Assembly: GCF_032884065.1 (NCBI RefSeq)
Contig: NC_088868.1
Coordinates: 60,001 to 124,000 of the forward strand
Length of the DNA: 64,000 bases
Direction: 5' to 3'
Source of the DNA: Artemia franciscana
Lineage: Eukaryota > Arthropoda > Branchiopoda > Anostraca > Artemiidae
Shown here: in pieces, positions 33,906 through 46,108 of the stretch
Layout: each line of letters opens with the position of its first letter
Position numbering within the stretch: the stretch's first letter is position 1
Program-made: the position numbers and the translations under genes
The notes under the pieces: model-generated
The model's database searches: none
The model's input: only the letters and a program-made list of their open reading frames with translations
What the model was told of the DNA's origin: nothing

Positions 33906-35118
33906 ATTTCTTTAATGAGTCCGGTACTTCCTCTACTATGTCATTTTGTCCCGTCACTTATGAATATATCCTTGGATATAAAATTGTCTAGTTGGCAACC
34001 CTGAACTCCACTCACTAATTTCTACTATGAATACTCAAGTATAGATGGACTTTGAGTGAAAACACAAGATGTCCATAATACGGTCATTGGGAGAATATAG
34101 TATACATTTTTCTAGGGTCCCAAATTTAGAAACACCATTTGTAATTTCATGATAAACATAACAAAAGAAAAACTAAAAAAGATATTTCTTTTAGGAAGGA
34201 ACAGCGTTCGATCTTATGCAAACATTTTCCATTGATTTAATTGTTCGATTATGGAAGGATTTTGAGACGGCCAGAGATCTAATTTTTCAGTTTTGGACCT
34301 AATTAACTCTACGTTTACAAAAATATTTAGCCCCTTTGTTCAACAAAAGAATGAAATACCACTTTTTTTCTTATACTACATTTTAATTGGCCTATTTTAT
34401 AATGTTTTGACATTTTTCCCCAACCTTTCTTTATACGTTCATTTTCAAAATTTAGCTGAAGTTGAAATTTGTCACTAAAATAATAATTTATTGAAAACCA
34501 ACTGCTGTCTGGCAGAATTAATAGCGACCTATTGTTACACAAGAAGTTGGTATTAATCATTTCGTCCTTGATACCTTTGTGCGCCTCTTTCTATAAATAA
34601 GTCAATTTGATTTTTAAGTAATTTTGAGGTTAACTTCTTCGAGGGTTAGCCGAGTTTCAGAAATCATCTAAGATTCTTCACATGGATATAAAATTGTGTA
34701 GACTATAAAAATCCATATGATAAAAATTTCCCCTTCCCATTCTCTCCAAATTTTAAAATAATTTTTTTTTTTAGTACCATAATTTATAAAATCATTTCAC
34801 AACAATACAGTTTAGACATCTTGACGGAGTATTCAAACTTAGACAAAAATTTTAATCTTAATGCAAGATTTTAGTTCTTAAGCAAAAATCTAAAAAAAAG
34901 CATACAAATATTTATAAGATTAACACACACAAAATATTTAAAAACAAAAAGAAATTAGAGTAAAGCTAAATTTCCTAATTATTTTTTTCTTAATTTAAGA
35001 GTGATGTTAACACCAAAAACGAGGACAAATAAAGTAAGCCGAACTTAAACGAACAGGAGTTACCAAAATTAAATATAGCCACAGCTTCTTTAACCCTTTA
35101 AAAGTTTCAGTGTCATTG
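33906..35118. other. Intron sequence, no gene seen
   Basis: AT-rich, with no long frame carrying a recognisable domain and no clear repeat structure noted. Confidence 0.45.
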
Positions 35119-35223
35119 ACATTTTATTAACAACGACACAATATTTTAAAGTTTTTTTTTACCATCATAACACATTTTATTAACAACGACACAATATTTT
35201 AAAGTTTTTTTTACCATCATAAC
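35119..35223 (+). repeat. Perfect or near-perfect 52-bp tandem duplication
   Basis: The unit begins cattttattaacaacgacac and ends ttaccatcataac. It occurs at about 35119-35171 and 35172-35223; the copies differ by the length of a T-run. Confidence 0.9.
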
Positions 35224-35990
35224 ATGGAAACGTAAGAATTTCTAGAATTATTTCTTTGAAAAATCAAAAAAATTTAAACAGCCAGTCTCGCGCGATTAGT
35301 CTGATTTGTAGCAAATTGCACTATTTTCTTTTTAAATGTATTCCTCTCAAATGTATAAGATAGCAATTTTTGAACTATTTATTGATTAGCCAGATCAAAA
35401 TATTCCTAGAACAAATTAAGCCGATTGCTTCAATTTCATCAATGTTCTATTCAAAATTTTATTTAATTTTTCATTTTTGATTCTTATGAATTATATAGTA
35501 TAAATGAAAAAATTGACTAGAAAAGCACATTCTAAATATTAGAATAAAACCAAAATTAACAAATGCGAGTATTCTAGAAATATTTTTTTCATTTTCTAAA
35601 ACCTTACGAAGCATTGTTAGTTTCTTCTTTTGTTTCTGTTTTGTCAATCAAAAAAACACATTAGACCCTATTCGTTTGACATAACTTTGTCAGTAAAACC
35701 CAAGTGACATTGGCCTTTTAGAGGTCAATTTAAGGAAGGTTTAAGGAGGTGGTAGCCTTACATTTATCTCTAAGCCTTTGTGATTTCTTTTTCTGCAGTT
35801 ATTGTTGGAAAACACAATTTCAAGAAAAAAGAGTTTTTTAAGCATAAATGACACTTAAACTCTAGAGAATTTAAGGAGGTGGCAAATCCACTTTTTTCTG
35901 GTAATTTATGTTTATTTTATGTTTGACATGATTATTCATTTTAATTTTTGTCTGATTTAGGGTCATTTCATTCATTCACAGTAGTTCCAA

Positions 35991-37681
35991 TCAAACAGTT
36001 CGTGGTAACGAACTGTAGTAAGGAGCGATCCGGCTCAATAGTAAACGGAACTTTAAAACATGGGATTTGATACTAATAGATACATCAAAAGAATCGGATT
36101 TTTATGTTGATTTAAAGTATTTAAGTTTCATCAGACTTAGTCTAACTTATCAAATCTTAAGAGCCTGAGAAAATTTGCCTTATTTTGGAAAACAGGGGAA
36201 AGTACCCCCTAAAAGTCATAGAATCTTAACGAAAATCACACCATCGCATTAAGCGATTCAGAGAACCCTACTTTAGAATTTTCAAGCTCTTATCTACAAA
36301 AATGTGGAATTTTGTATTTTTTGCCAGGAGACCGATCACGGGGGCGTGTTTATTTATTTTTTTTTTCCAGGGGTGATTGTATCGACCCAGTAGTCCTAGA
36401 GTGTTGCGAGAGGGCTCATTCTAACGGAAATCAAAAGCGCTAGTGCCTTTTTTAAGTGACCAAAAATATTGGAGGGCATCTAGACCCCCTCCCACCCTCT
36501 TTTTTTCCTAAAGTCAACGGGTAAAAATTCTGAGATAGCCATTTTGTTCAGCATAGTCGGAAAACCTAATAACTATGTCTTTGGGGACGAATTACTCCCT
36601 TAAAGCCCCCGGGGGAGGGGCTAAAAGTTACAAACTTTGACCAGTGTTTACATAACGTAATGGTTATTGGGAGGTGTACAGACGTTTTCAGGGGAATTTT
36701 TTCTTGGATAGGGAGAGGGTTGAGGTGAGGGGATTACATGGGAGGATCTTTCTATGGAGGAATTTGTCATGGGAGGAGAGAATTTCCATGAAGGGGGCGC
36801 AGGATTTTCTAATATTATTTAAAACAAAAAACAATGAAAAGATAAATATGAAAAAGTTTTTCAACTGAAAGTAAGGAGCAGCATTAAAACAAGACGAACA
36901 GAAATTATTACACATATGAGGGGTTCATCTCCTCCTAAATACCTGCTCTTTATACTAAAGTATTTTAGTAATTTCAACTATTTCTTCTGCGGCCTTTGTT
37001 GTTCAGGGGTCATTCTTAAAGAACTGGGACAAAATTTAAGCTTAGTGTAAAGAGCAAGGTATTAAAGAGGGGGCAAACCCCCTCATATACGTAATAAAAA
37101 TATACGAATATAGAAGTTCGTTATGAAAGTTAATTCAGATGTTACGTATATTTTTTATTAATAAAAACGTTCATAAGGTTCTAGTTGCCTTTTTAAGTAA
37201 CCAAAAGATTGAAGGGCAACTAAGCCTCCTCCCCCACTCCTTTTTTCTCAAAATCGTCCAATCAAAACTAAGAAAAAGCCATTTAGCCGAAAAACAAATA
37301 TGCAAATTTCGTTCTTTGCGGAGAGCTTCACGTGCGGAGAGCCAAAATCAAAACATGCATTAATTCTAAAACGTTCAGAAATTAAATAAAAAAAAAGTTT
37401 TTTTTACTGAAAGTAAGGAGCGACATTATAACTTAAAACGAACAGAAATTACCTTTTATATGAAAGGGGCTGTTCTCTCCTCAACGCCCCGCTCTTTACG
37501 CTAAAATTTTTCACTATTTTAAAAAGTAGATTTGAGAGAAAGAGTCAAACTTTAGCGCAAAGAGCGGGGCGTTGAGGAGGGAACAGCCCCTTTCATATAC
37601 GGAGTAATTTCTGTTCGTTTTAAGTTTTAATGTCGCTCCTTACTTTCAGTAAAAAAAAACTTGTTTTTTTATTTAATCTGA
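35991..37681 (+). mobile_element. Family D terminal-hairpin element, 1.7-kb copy
   Basis: It begins TCAAACAG then a small hairpin (acagttcgt-ggta-acgaactgt), followed by gtaaggagcga. It ends with a ~240-bp palindrome (37412-37652): taaggagcgacatt...ccgctctttacgctaaa pairs with tttagcgcaaagagcgg...aatgtcgctcctta. Then come aacttgttttttt and CTGA. The base before is A and the base after is T. Two inner core modules (near 36430-36560 and 37180-37300, reverse sense) match family C. No coding capacity; all frames inside are artefacts. Confidence 0.75.
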
Positions 37682-38476
37682 TATAAGCTTGGCTTACTAT
37701 ATGACTTCATTTCTGCTATTTCTTATGGCTGTAATGTCACGCTTTGCTGATCTTTGAAAAACTTTTTTTTAGAGACAGTATGAAAATCCATTTCTAAAAA
37801 TGAAAAAAAAACATTGATATTACCCCAAGTTACCAATACACCGCAATATGAACTCTTTCCCTCTGCAGCCATATTTTCAAAGTCAAAAAGAAGAAATATT
37901 GGAAAAAAATAGTTACCCCCTTGCAACTTCCAAGTCCCCAAAACGAGGACCCTATACCCACATTTAGGTGCTCGGGGCAGGGGAATATATAATCAATCAT
38001 TATATGCCCATTTTTCCAAAAGTATAAAGACAAAATGTTACCAACAGATCAACAATAATTTCTATTCATTTTTCTTTGCTCATAGTTTTAAAGTTAAAAA
38101 TTCAGAAAATAGAAAAATAAAATTAGGAAAAAATAGGAAATTAGGAAAAATTGGGAAATTGCAGAAAAAAATGACAAAATTTCGTGGAGAGGGAATATTT
38201 GGGGGGAGTATAAAATTTTCCGGGGAAATTTTACACGGAGGGAGTTTGCCAGAATTCCTATACGAGATTTTTTTTTTTATTTGTCTTACTTTCTTTGTGA
38301 CTCTATTTTACATGTGGAGCTGTCCGAGAGAATTATCCAGAGGAAACTTTCAATGGGGCCTGTGGGGCTGAATTTTAAGATTAAAATTAGGAAAAAATAG
38401 GAAGTTGGGAAAAATAGGAAGTTGGGAAAAAATAGGGAAATAACAGAAAAAAAGAGTTAAATTTATAACATCTTAC

Positions 38477-38760
38477 CTTGTGGTGGTGCATGAACCGGGT
38501 AGAGCATTATAGCTCCAGGTGGGTAAGGTGCGAAGCCAGGGGGCAGAGCACCAACTACACAAGGAACTATGCTTCTCATTTGAAACTGGCTTGGATCACG
38601 CCTTAGATCTTCCCGTCCTCGGCGATTTATTGACCTGCCACGCTCTCGTGAAATTTGATGTCTTTGGCTCTCTTGGGGCAGTGGTATCGGTGGTGGTGGG
38701 GTCAATTTAACTGAATTCACCTCTTCAACGTCGACAGGGAGACGCTGACGAGGACGAGAC
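38477..38760 (-). CDS. PTB-domain protein, exon 2 (proline/arginine-rich)
   Basis: This is the middle exon of the three-exon minus-strand gene, residues 359 (split Arg) to 454 (split Gly). The acceptor caaaatcag|GTC and donor CACCACAAG|gtaag are good consensus sites. The first base completes the AG left by exon 1 to an Arg codon, and the last base G is completed by exon 3. The sequence is proline- and arginine-rich: SRPRQRLPVDVEEVNSVKLT, then PPPPIPLPQ (residues about 380-388, a likely SH3-, WW- or EVH1-type ligand), then SRERGRSINRRGRE, and near the end GALPPGFAPYPPGAIMLYPV. It is predicted to be disordered. The plus-strand frame at 38519-38710 is a shadow. Confidence 0.85.
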
Positions 38761-41700
38761 CTGATTTTGAGAGCATAATTAGCTTATATTTGTAAATCAA
38801 GATAAAAGGTAATTTATAACTAAATATTTTATATACAGTTTCACAATATGAAGATGATTAAAATTATGCTCTTTTTGACACAGGCACGTAAACATTTTTT
38901 TTGGGGGGGGGATTTCAAACGGTACAACTTGGGAAAATGCATAAAATAGGTTGATTAGATGAGTGATGGAATAATTCAAGCTTTTAAGGTGAAAACCATG
39001 GCTCCTAAGTCTTTCCCATGACGTATGCCGATAACTTGGCCCATTGCTCAAGGATCTCCATTTAGCGTCAGTGAGTAAGGATCTTTGAAAGAGACTTCTT
39101 CCGATATTGAAATTGTTGAAAAAGCAAGTCGTGCTGATATACTTTTACTCAATTTAACCTAACTGTTACCAAAATAAGAGTACACAAGAGCAGGGTTCAA
39201 ACAACCTTTTCAGGGGGATATAAAAGGGAATTTTCAGGGGTTTTTTAGGGTCTTTTGAGCTATCCAAAATAATTTGGATCCCTTTTGTGCAGATATTAAG
39301 TTATTAAGTGGAGCTACGAAAATATTAAGCCCTTCAATAACATCTTTTTTTTCTGCTTGTCATCAGCGATTTGAGGCCTCATAACCTGGTGGGGGGAGGG
39401 TCAAGGTACCTTAATAAAAGTGTAAAAATATAAAATAAAAGGAGTCTAATTTCAGATGTCAAAAAACTGGGGGGCAACTCCCGCCTCCTGCCCAGACCTA
39501 GAACCGGTATTGTCGTCAGCTCCTGTCGATGACGAAGTTGTCATTGCTTACTACCTCTAGTAATATAAAGTAATCTAGTAATAGTCAGAACTTGTGTGAC
39601 GATTAAATTCACATGTTCACACCATGGAGAGACTGACGACTGTTTGTAAAACAGTGACTCGAAAACATTTCTTTCTTTTTATTGGCTTAAATTTCCATGC
39701 AGCTAAACCAATAAGATCAAATTTAACTTTCCGTCTTTTGACTGACTGAAAATTTACCGAAAAAGTTTTAAAACCGATCACGTTTTAAAAATCAGGGTTA
39801 TTGTTTCTACAGAAATAAGCAATAAAATGATTCGTTTACGAAAATATATATAAGAAGGAAATTTTAATTTCTAGTTAATTTCTTTAAGGTAAAATTTTCA
39901 ATTAAAAAAAAAACTAAAAAACATCAAGTAAACTATTTCAAGCGTCTGTATAATGTGTTTTTTATTGTGTAATGAAGTGTATTTACTTTTTCTTTATTAC
40001 CAAAGAAGTTTAATCAGTAATTGACCATACACAAGGTTCAAGGGCAACAATCAAATATAAAAAAAAGCAGATTTTAGTTAGGAGAGTAGACTCGAGAGGA
40101 CAAGTAGATTCGCAGTTACTTAAATAGGCCCCTTTAACTGTTGGAGTGAGGTAAATTACAAATCGTAAGAATCACTTGTACGCATCGGTTATATAATAAA
40201 CACATTAGAACATGACACAAGAAACTGGTCAAGTAACTTCTTTATACCACACCGTTAGCTTGGGCTTGGTTGGGAAATAAATTGTAGCTATATTTTGAAG
40301 TATTTAGTTGGTATTTTGGTTAAGTTAGATTAGATTAGGCTACGTATTTAATATATACTATGCTTTACCCCACCCCCACCCCTAATGTGCAAATATATAG
40401 CCCAAATTCGTTTCTAAACCATTACATTTTCATCATATTTTGTTTGAATCCATTAGCATTAATCGAACTTCACTCCCCGAGTTTTTATCATAAAACCGAT
40501 AAGTAAAGAATCACTCTACGCATTTCAGAAGAAATCCGTTTAAATTCGCCAATAGAAATCTTACTTTCCCAGAGCGCATGATCCGAAGTGCAATTGCAAA
40601 CAGGTAAACTAAAAGACTAAAAAACCAAACGTAAACCTAACTTTTAATAAAAAACATTACATATTTTCACCAATTTTAAAGGATATTTAAAGGAATTAAA
40701 GCTTTAAAGGAAATTTTTCTATCCCACAGCACAAGGTTCGAAGTTCGTTTATGTAAACCTAACTCTTAGCCGAAAATATTGCAAATTTTTACCAGCTTTA
40801 TAGGGTATTTAAAGAAATTCAAGCTTTAAAGTAAATTTTTCAAAGCTTTGAAGGCTTTATCGACAGATCAGTCTTAATTAAAATCGAGAGAGAAATTGTA
40901 GTAATAATTACGATCCCCCCCCCAAAAAAAAACGACGCAGGGGCGTCTTTTTTGGGGGGAGAGAGAAGGGAGGGGGTAGTTGCCCTCCCAATAATTTGGA
41001 GAAAAAATCAGTATATAGCTCATGTCCCTTAACTATCCAGATATGAACCCCTTTTGCCCCCCCCGTAAAAATGCTGGATATTAGCCCCTGATAGGCAGGA
41101 TTCAAAGGAAAGAGCTGAGCTCCAAAGAAAACTTCTCGTTAGCCCTTAAGGAAGAAATAAGAATAAATATGCCTAAAATACGCCCTAAAAAATCAGAAAA
41201 AGAATATAAGAAATCCATAGAGAAATATTATTAAAAGGGTTAGTGTAAATAGATAAGATTTATTCATTATGAAATAAAAAAAAATATATATTAATTTACT
41301 ACTCACCCAAAGGCTCTTTGGTATGTAAAGAAGGGGAAAGACAAACCAGTTACTAACTTAGGGAAAAGAAATAATTACTTACTCACAGAGAGAAGAGCAA
41401 AGAGAAAAGAAATAAATAGAAACAAATTAAATAAAACTATAAAACACAAAAACTAAATAGATATTATAAATTAAACACATTAAACTGATTAAGTAGATTC
41501 CAACAAAATTAAAATATAGAAAAATAAATAAATAGATTAAAATAGCTTCTAAGACGCCAAAAAAATTTTAATTATTTTTTTTTGAACAGCCTGAAAGAGT
41601 ATAACCTTCGAGCTTCAGGGAACTTATTAAATAGGAAATGACTCGCCACTAAAGGATCGAAATAAGACCTTATGCCAGGAGTAGAAGGAATTTGAATACG

Positions 41701-41778
41701 AATTTTTATATTGCGAAGATGACAATTATTTTGATCAGAGGTAAAAGACAGCGGAAAACTTAGGAACTGAAGGAGGTC
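38761..41778. other. First intron of the PTB gene (left part), no gene seen
   Basis: AT-rich intron. A partial family B copy is at 40360-40440 (ccctaatgtgcaaatatata, gcccaaattcgtttctaaac). Two loosely similar stretches near 40620-40700 and 40750-40830 share gtaaacctaactctta, aaatattgcaaatttt, ggatatttaaaggaatt and aagctttaaag. No domain-bearing frame. Confidence 0.5.
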
Positions 41779-42148
41779 ACCTTCAAGATGAGAAAAGTAA
41801 AAGGGATAAAGTAAAGACAAGGGGGTGATAAATTAGAAGCTTAACCATAGAAACAGCAACGACAAACCATAGTAAATTAAAAAGTAGTCTTATAAAAATA
41901 TACCTTCAAGCTGAGAAAAGTAAAGGGGATAAAGTAAAGACAAGAGGGTGATAAAGTAGAAGCATGACCATAGAAACAGCAACGACAAACCATATTAAAT
42001 CAAAAAGTAGTTTTATAAAAAATATACCTTCAAGCTGCGAAGAGTAAAAGGGATAAAGTAAAGACAAGTGGGTGATAAAGTAGAAGCATAACCAAAAAAA
42101 CATCAGCGACAAACCATAGTAAATCAAACAGTAGTTTTATAAAAGTAA
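41779..42148. repeat. Tandem repeat, ~124-bp unit x3
   Basis: Three close copies start near 41779, 41902 and 42026. Each has ccttcaagctgagaaaagta, ggataaagtaaagacaag, gggtgataaagtagaagc and gcaacgacaaaccatagta, then an A/T tail. They lie in the first intron of the PTB gene. Minus-strand frames over them are repeat artefacts. Confidence 0.9.
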
Positions 42149-42579
42149 TAACTTTGGTAGTTAATTTAAAAACAACCCTTTTGAAGACTGAGAGATTTCT
42201 CTAATCTGCTTTCTTGTTCCTTTTTATTACATCTTAAGACGATCCTCAGTATATTTGGATGCTGCTAATTCGAGATCTATTTTAAAAATTGTGCTTACAT
42301 CAGTGGTGGTTTTGGGGGGCAAAATTTTGATTAGCTCCCCCCCTGTCTTCCAAAAATTTTCAGACCAAATTAAAAACAAGTTTTAATTTATTAAAAAAAT
42401 CATTTTCAATTCCCTTACTTTGTTTTAATTTTTTTTTTTAATGGTACTTGTCTGTTATAGCGTATATTTGTATAGAAGCTAAATAGAGCCGGTTTCTTCT
42501 TCTTTTTTTTTTTCGTTTTTTTTTTTTTTTTAGCTTAGCGTGAGACAAGACAAAGAAAAGTGACAGAGATATATGGAAA

Positions 42580-42700
42580 ATATATAATTTGGGCTATATA
42601 TTTGCACATCAGGGGAGGGGGAATTATTTTGTCAGTATGAAGTTAGAAAACAATTCTTACTTCGTAATATACAGAACAATTGTACCTAGCCTGTTTTGAC
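42580..42700. mobile_element. Family B fold-back copy (inverted, partial)
   Basis: aatttgggctatatatttgc, acatcaggggagggg, agttagaaaacaattcttac and acaattgtacctagcc are the reverse complement of the right two-thirds of the 4100-4285 element. Confidence 0.65.
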
Positions 42701-43266
42701 CCCCCCCCACCCCAAAAAAACTCAGAATCGTATAAAAGTTAAAAAAAACTAAGGTAAGTATAAAAGCTTAAACTGAAGGTTCAAAAGGAGAAAAGGGAAC
42801 GTGCTTTTAGAAGTATTACAGACCATTTCTGTTTAAATTTCTAATTTGAAAAAAAAACTGTACCGAGAAGTCTAATTATTTAATGTGTTTCTTTTTTTCG
42901 GAGGAAGACCAGGTATAAGAACAGAACATATTTTTCACTATGTCTCTACATTATCTATGTGAAATTAAAATAAATCCGAAAGCAGTGCTGATAACCTCAG
43001 GTAATACATTCGATTCAAAAATTAAAATCGAAAATATATCAAAAATTAAAAACAAAAATTAAAATTAAAATTCAAAAATCGAAAAGATGTTTCGATTTTT
43101 GGGCGGACGAATATCTTCCTGAACTTAAATTCACTGAAACTTAAATCGTCTTCGTAACTTTAGATTCGTAAATATGTTGATGGAAATAACGACATAAAAT
43201 CAATTTGGAAAAATCTGGTCTCAGCTGGTAAAAAAAAAGAAAGGAAAAAGAAGTAAATCTTAATAG

Positions 43267-43450
43267 CAAGGTCGTATCCAGGGGAGATCCCCCCTCCTCC
43301 AAAATGTTTGTCTGACTCGTAAATACGTAAAAAAATGAATATAAACAAATTTTTATGTGTTTCTTTAGTTTTTTTGTGTAACTCCGTCCCAGAAAAAGAT
43401 CCTCGTTAACCCCTCCCCCCTAACAAAAAAAAATCCTGCATACGGCCCTG
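43267..43450. mobile_element. hAT-type MITE, family F copy 2 (184 bp, exact 8-bp duplication)
   Basis: The left end is caaggtcgtatccagg and the right end, inverted, is cctgcatacggccctg. Flanking cttaatag occurs at 43259-43266 and 43451-43458. The interior is C/T-rich next to the ends, as in the 11648-11818 copy. Confidence 0.85.
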
Positions 43451-44543
43451 CTTAATAGTCTTTATCACCCAAATCAGTCAAAAGTGACCCGCCAGTTGAT
43501 AAGATCCAAAAATACAATGTAAACTGGGATATAAGAATCCACATCACTAAATTTCTCCAACCATCTTCGGGGACAGGTTAACCAAACGTGCCATGCTAAA
43601 TTGTATTTCCAAACAGGTATATATTTGTTTTAATTATCATACAATTAAGTAATTTCTGAGAATTTTGGAGCATTGGCGCAACAAATCATTTCTTGACTGG
43701 GGAGAGGGGGGTGTCCAATTGATGAGACGGGGAAAGTGATCGTAAAAGCAAGAGAGAGCGACCCAAAACGAAAACGTCAATTTAAATTTGAATGGTGAAT
43801 TCGTGGTACTGACTAAGCTGATAAATTCAATTCTCCTCAGAGTTTACCCCACCAGGATACTTATGGATTCAGGGGGGCCCCCTCCCCTCAAAACAGATCC
43901 TGGCGCCTTCAGTGATTTTTATGTTTTTCACTCTTTTTTAAAAATAAATTTGTCAATTTCGTCAATTATTGGCGTCCTTGTCACACTAACAGAGACAAGA
44001 TGTTGCTCTAGATGCGCCATTGTATCGACAAATCAAACAAGAATCCACCACTAAACAAGGTAGTAAAAATAAAAGTAAAGAGGAATGAAATGAAAAGAAA
44101 GCACCAGAATACAACGAATGAACGAGTATCTCAATTAACGCTTCAATCAGCAGAATATGTGACACCTAGTAATAAATATTCATAAAGTAGCGAGAACTAA
44201 CAGAATTGAGAAGATGAAAGTAAAACTGAGGATGCGAGTCAAAGGTATAAAAGTAAAAATGAAGTAAAAGTTTAAAGCACGACGAAGGTATACATGGAAA
44301 AAGAAAGATAAAACCCATTGAAGAGAGTGAAACTGAAGTAATGCAAGAATATGGGTCTAATTTCTCAGATCTTAGAACCCCAACCATTTGCGAAAAGTCA
44401 AGTATTTGAACTATATGTTGGTACTTTGTTCGGGAGATCTTCCTGACATATAAGAGAGAAGTCAGTTGTTTGTAAAGCGATAAATGTTACGTTATACTAC
44501 TTTAACGAAAGACTAAAACTGATAGTAAATTTTTTGATTCACT

Positions 44544-44915
44544 GATTATTGAGATAGCTAAGGAATAGACATACCTTTAGAATAAAAATTTCATCCTAAT
44601 TCCGAGTATAACATTTATTATCGTTGTAAATTTGCATTAACCAACCTAATGCCTAACCCATCCAATGAACAAGTATATACCCTAAATTGTAAATATGCAT
44701 CGTTTTGACACACCGGAGTAATATAAGGAGTAACATATGAAAATTTGGTGCACCTATACTACCTTGACGGTATACATCTTTGACCATTGGGGGGATGGGG
44801 GTACAGTAAATTTGCGACAAAAATGAATGTTATAATTGGATTCAAGATGAAATTCTTGAATCCTTGAATTTCTGATTCTAGAGTTGTGTTTGTTTCTTAG
44901 CTATCTCAATGATGA
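44544..44915. mobile_element. Long-inverted-repeat element (~370 bp)
   Basis: The left arm (gattattgagatagctaagg, aaaatttcatcctaattccg, tataacatttatt, gtaaatttgc; about 44544-44640) and the right arm (gcgacaaaaatgaatgttat, aattggattcaagatgaaat, cttagctatctcaatgatga; about 44812-44915) are inverted copies of about 100 bases. The centre is unrelated. Non-coding, in the first intron of the PTB gene. Confidence 0.7.
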
Positions 44916-45032
44916 TTTAATCCGAAAATTACCCTAGTGATGAGCGCAGATTTTTCAATGGATTTAGTACAGGCCTAAGAATGGATTTTGGCTTACTTTT
45001 TTCAAGGCATAATGAAACGAAATAAAGCTTAC

Positions 45033-46108
45033 CTTGATCTGCTTCGCGGCCGCTCAGTCCTGCAAATTGATTTGGCTCTTCTAATAGCTGCATCATTCTT
45101 TGGCTTCTCTTTTTCAGGCACCGATATCTTCCTTTCTTCAGAAAGGGAGTCCGGAGTTGCCCGCCTTTCTAGCTGGGCCCTTAGTACTGCTTCAAGTTCA
45201 TGTGCTACAGGTGAACGGAGCTTCTTTGGTGTAGTTTTCCCTGAATCATGTGCACTTGATGGGGATTTCGATTCATCACTTAGCTGATATTTCTTGTCAC
45301 TAAAATCTTTGAATTTTAAATTTAGCTCCTCGGAAAGCTTGGAGCGGTCTTCTTGGAGTGAAAGAGCACCACTTAAAATTTCAATATGCATGACACCATC
45401 TGCACTTTTCACAATATTGAAACTTGACTTTCTTTCAAGCTTTTTGATGATGTCTTTCGGCTCAGGTTGTCGCCTCTTGTCAATAATAGGTGATCTTGCA
45501 AATTTCTTTTCAAGTTCACACCACCGCTCTTCTGGTATCGATACACGGTTTAAAATCGATTCACTGCGTGAAACATCACACCTTTTCCGCATCTGCCCAT
45601 GTTTCAACACTTTCTTTTCATTAACGAAATCCTCGTAGAGTTTTTTAGTCGCCTCTTCAGTAATACATTCAAAAATAAAACCACAAAGTTTGACCTGTTT
45701 CCCACGAATTACCCAAACAATAGTATCTTTGCTTACATGACAAAATATTACTTCCGCTATATTGAATACACATTTTACTATTCGGAACTCAGTGCTTCGA
45801 CTTAGGGATGAGTCATCCGATTCGGAACCGCTATGAGCTCCGCTACTTGTAGATTCAATAAGGGACTTGGATGGGTTACCTTCCTCGAACGAGCTATCAC
45901 TTTCAAACCCTTCATCTTTCTTCAGTGGGGTTATCTTGAGAATACCATCAGTGCAGCTTATAAGGTATCGGTTTTCTTCTCTTTGAAAACACTTATTTTC
46001 GAAGTAAGCCCTTCGAATCGCACCATTGAGCTGGCTTAATGTCGGCGTTGACTCGAATTGCGGCCGACCAATGAAATAGCATTCGAATTCTGATACGGTT
46101 TTCAACAT
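45033..46108 (-). CDS. PTB/PID-like domain protein, exon 1
   Basis: This is the first coding exon, residues 1-358 plus two bases of Arg359; the donor is AG|gtaagc. An in-frame stop (tga) lies 24 bases before the ATG at 46108, so the start is secure. Residues about 5-165 look like a phosphotyrosine-binding (PTB/PID) fold: FECYFIGRPQF at the first strand, RYLISCTDGILKITPL, then after an acidic/Ser insert (63-107) FNIAEVIFCHVSKDTIVWVI and KLCGFIFECITEEATKKLYE. This is the typical pattern of I..V.FC, hydrophobic strand, C..F.C and C-terminal helix. The rest (166-358) is charged and likely disordered, with RRATPD and Arg/Ser-rich ends. With exons 2 and 3 the coding sequence is 1785 bases (594 residues). 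Likely a cytoplasmic adaptor; the family is not recognised. Plus-strand frames here are shadows. Confidence 0.9.
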
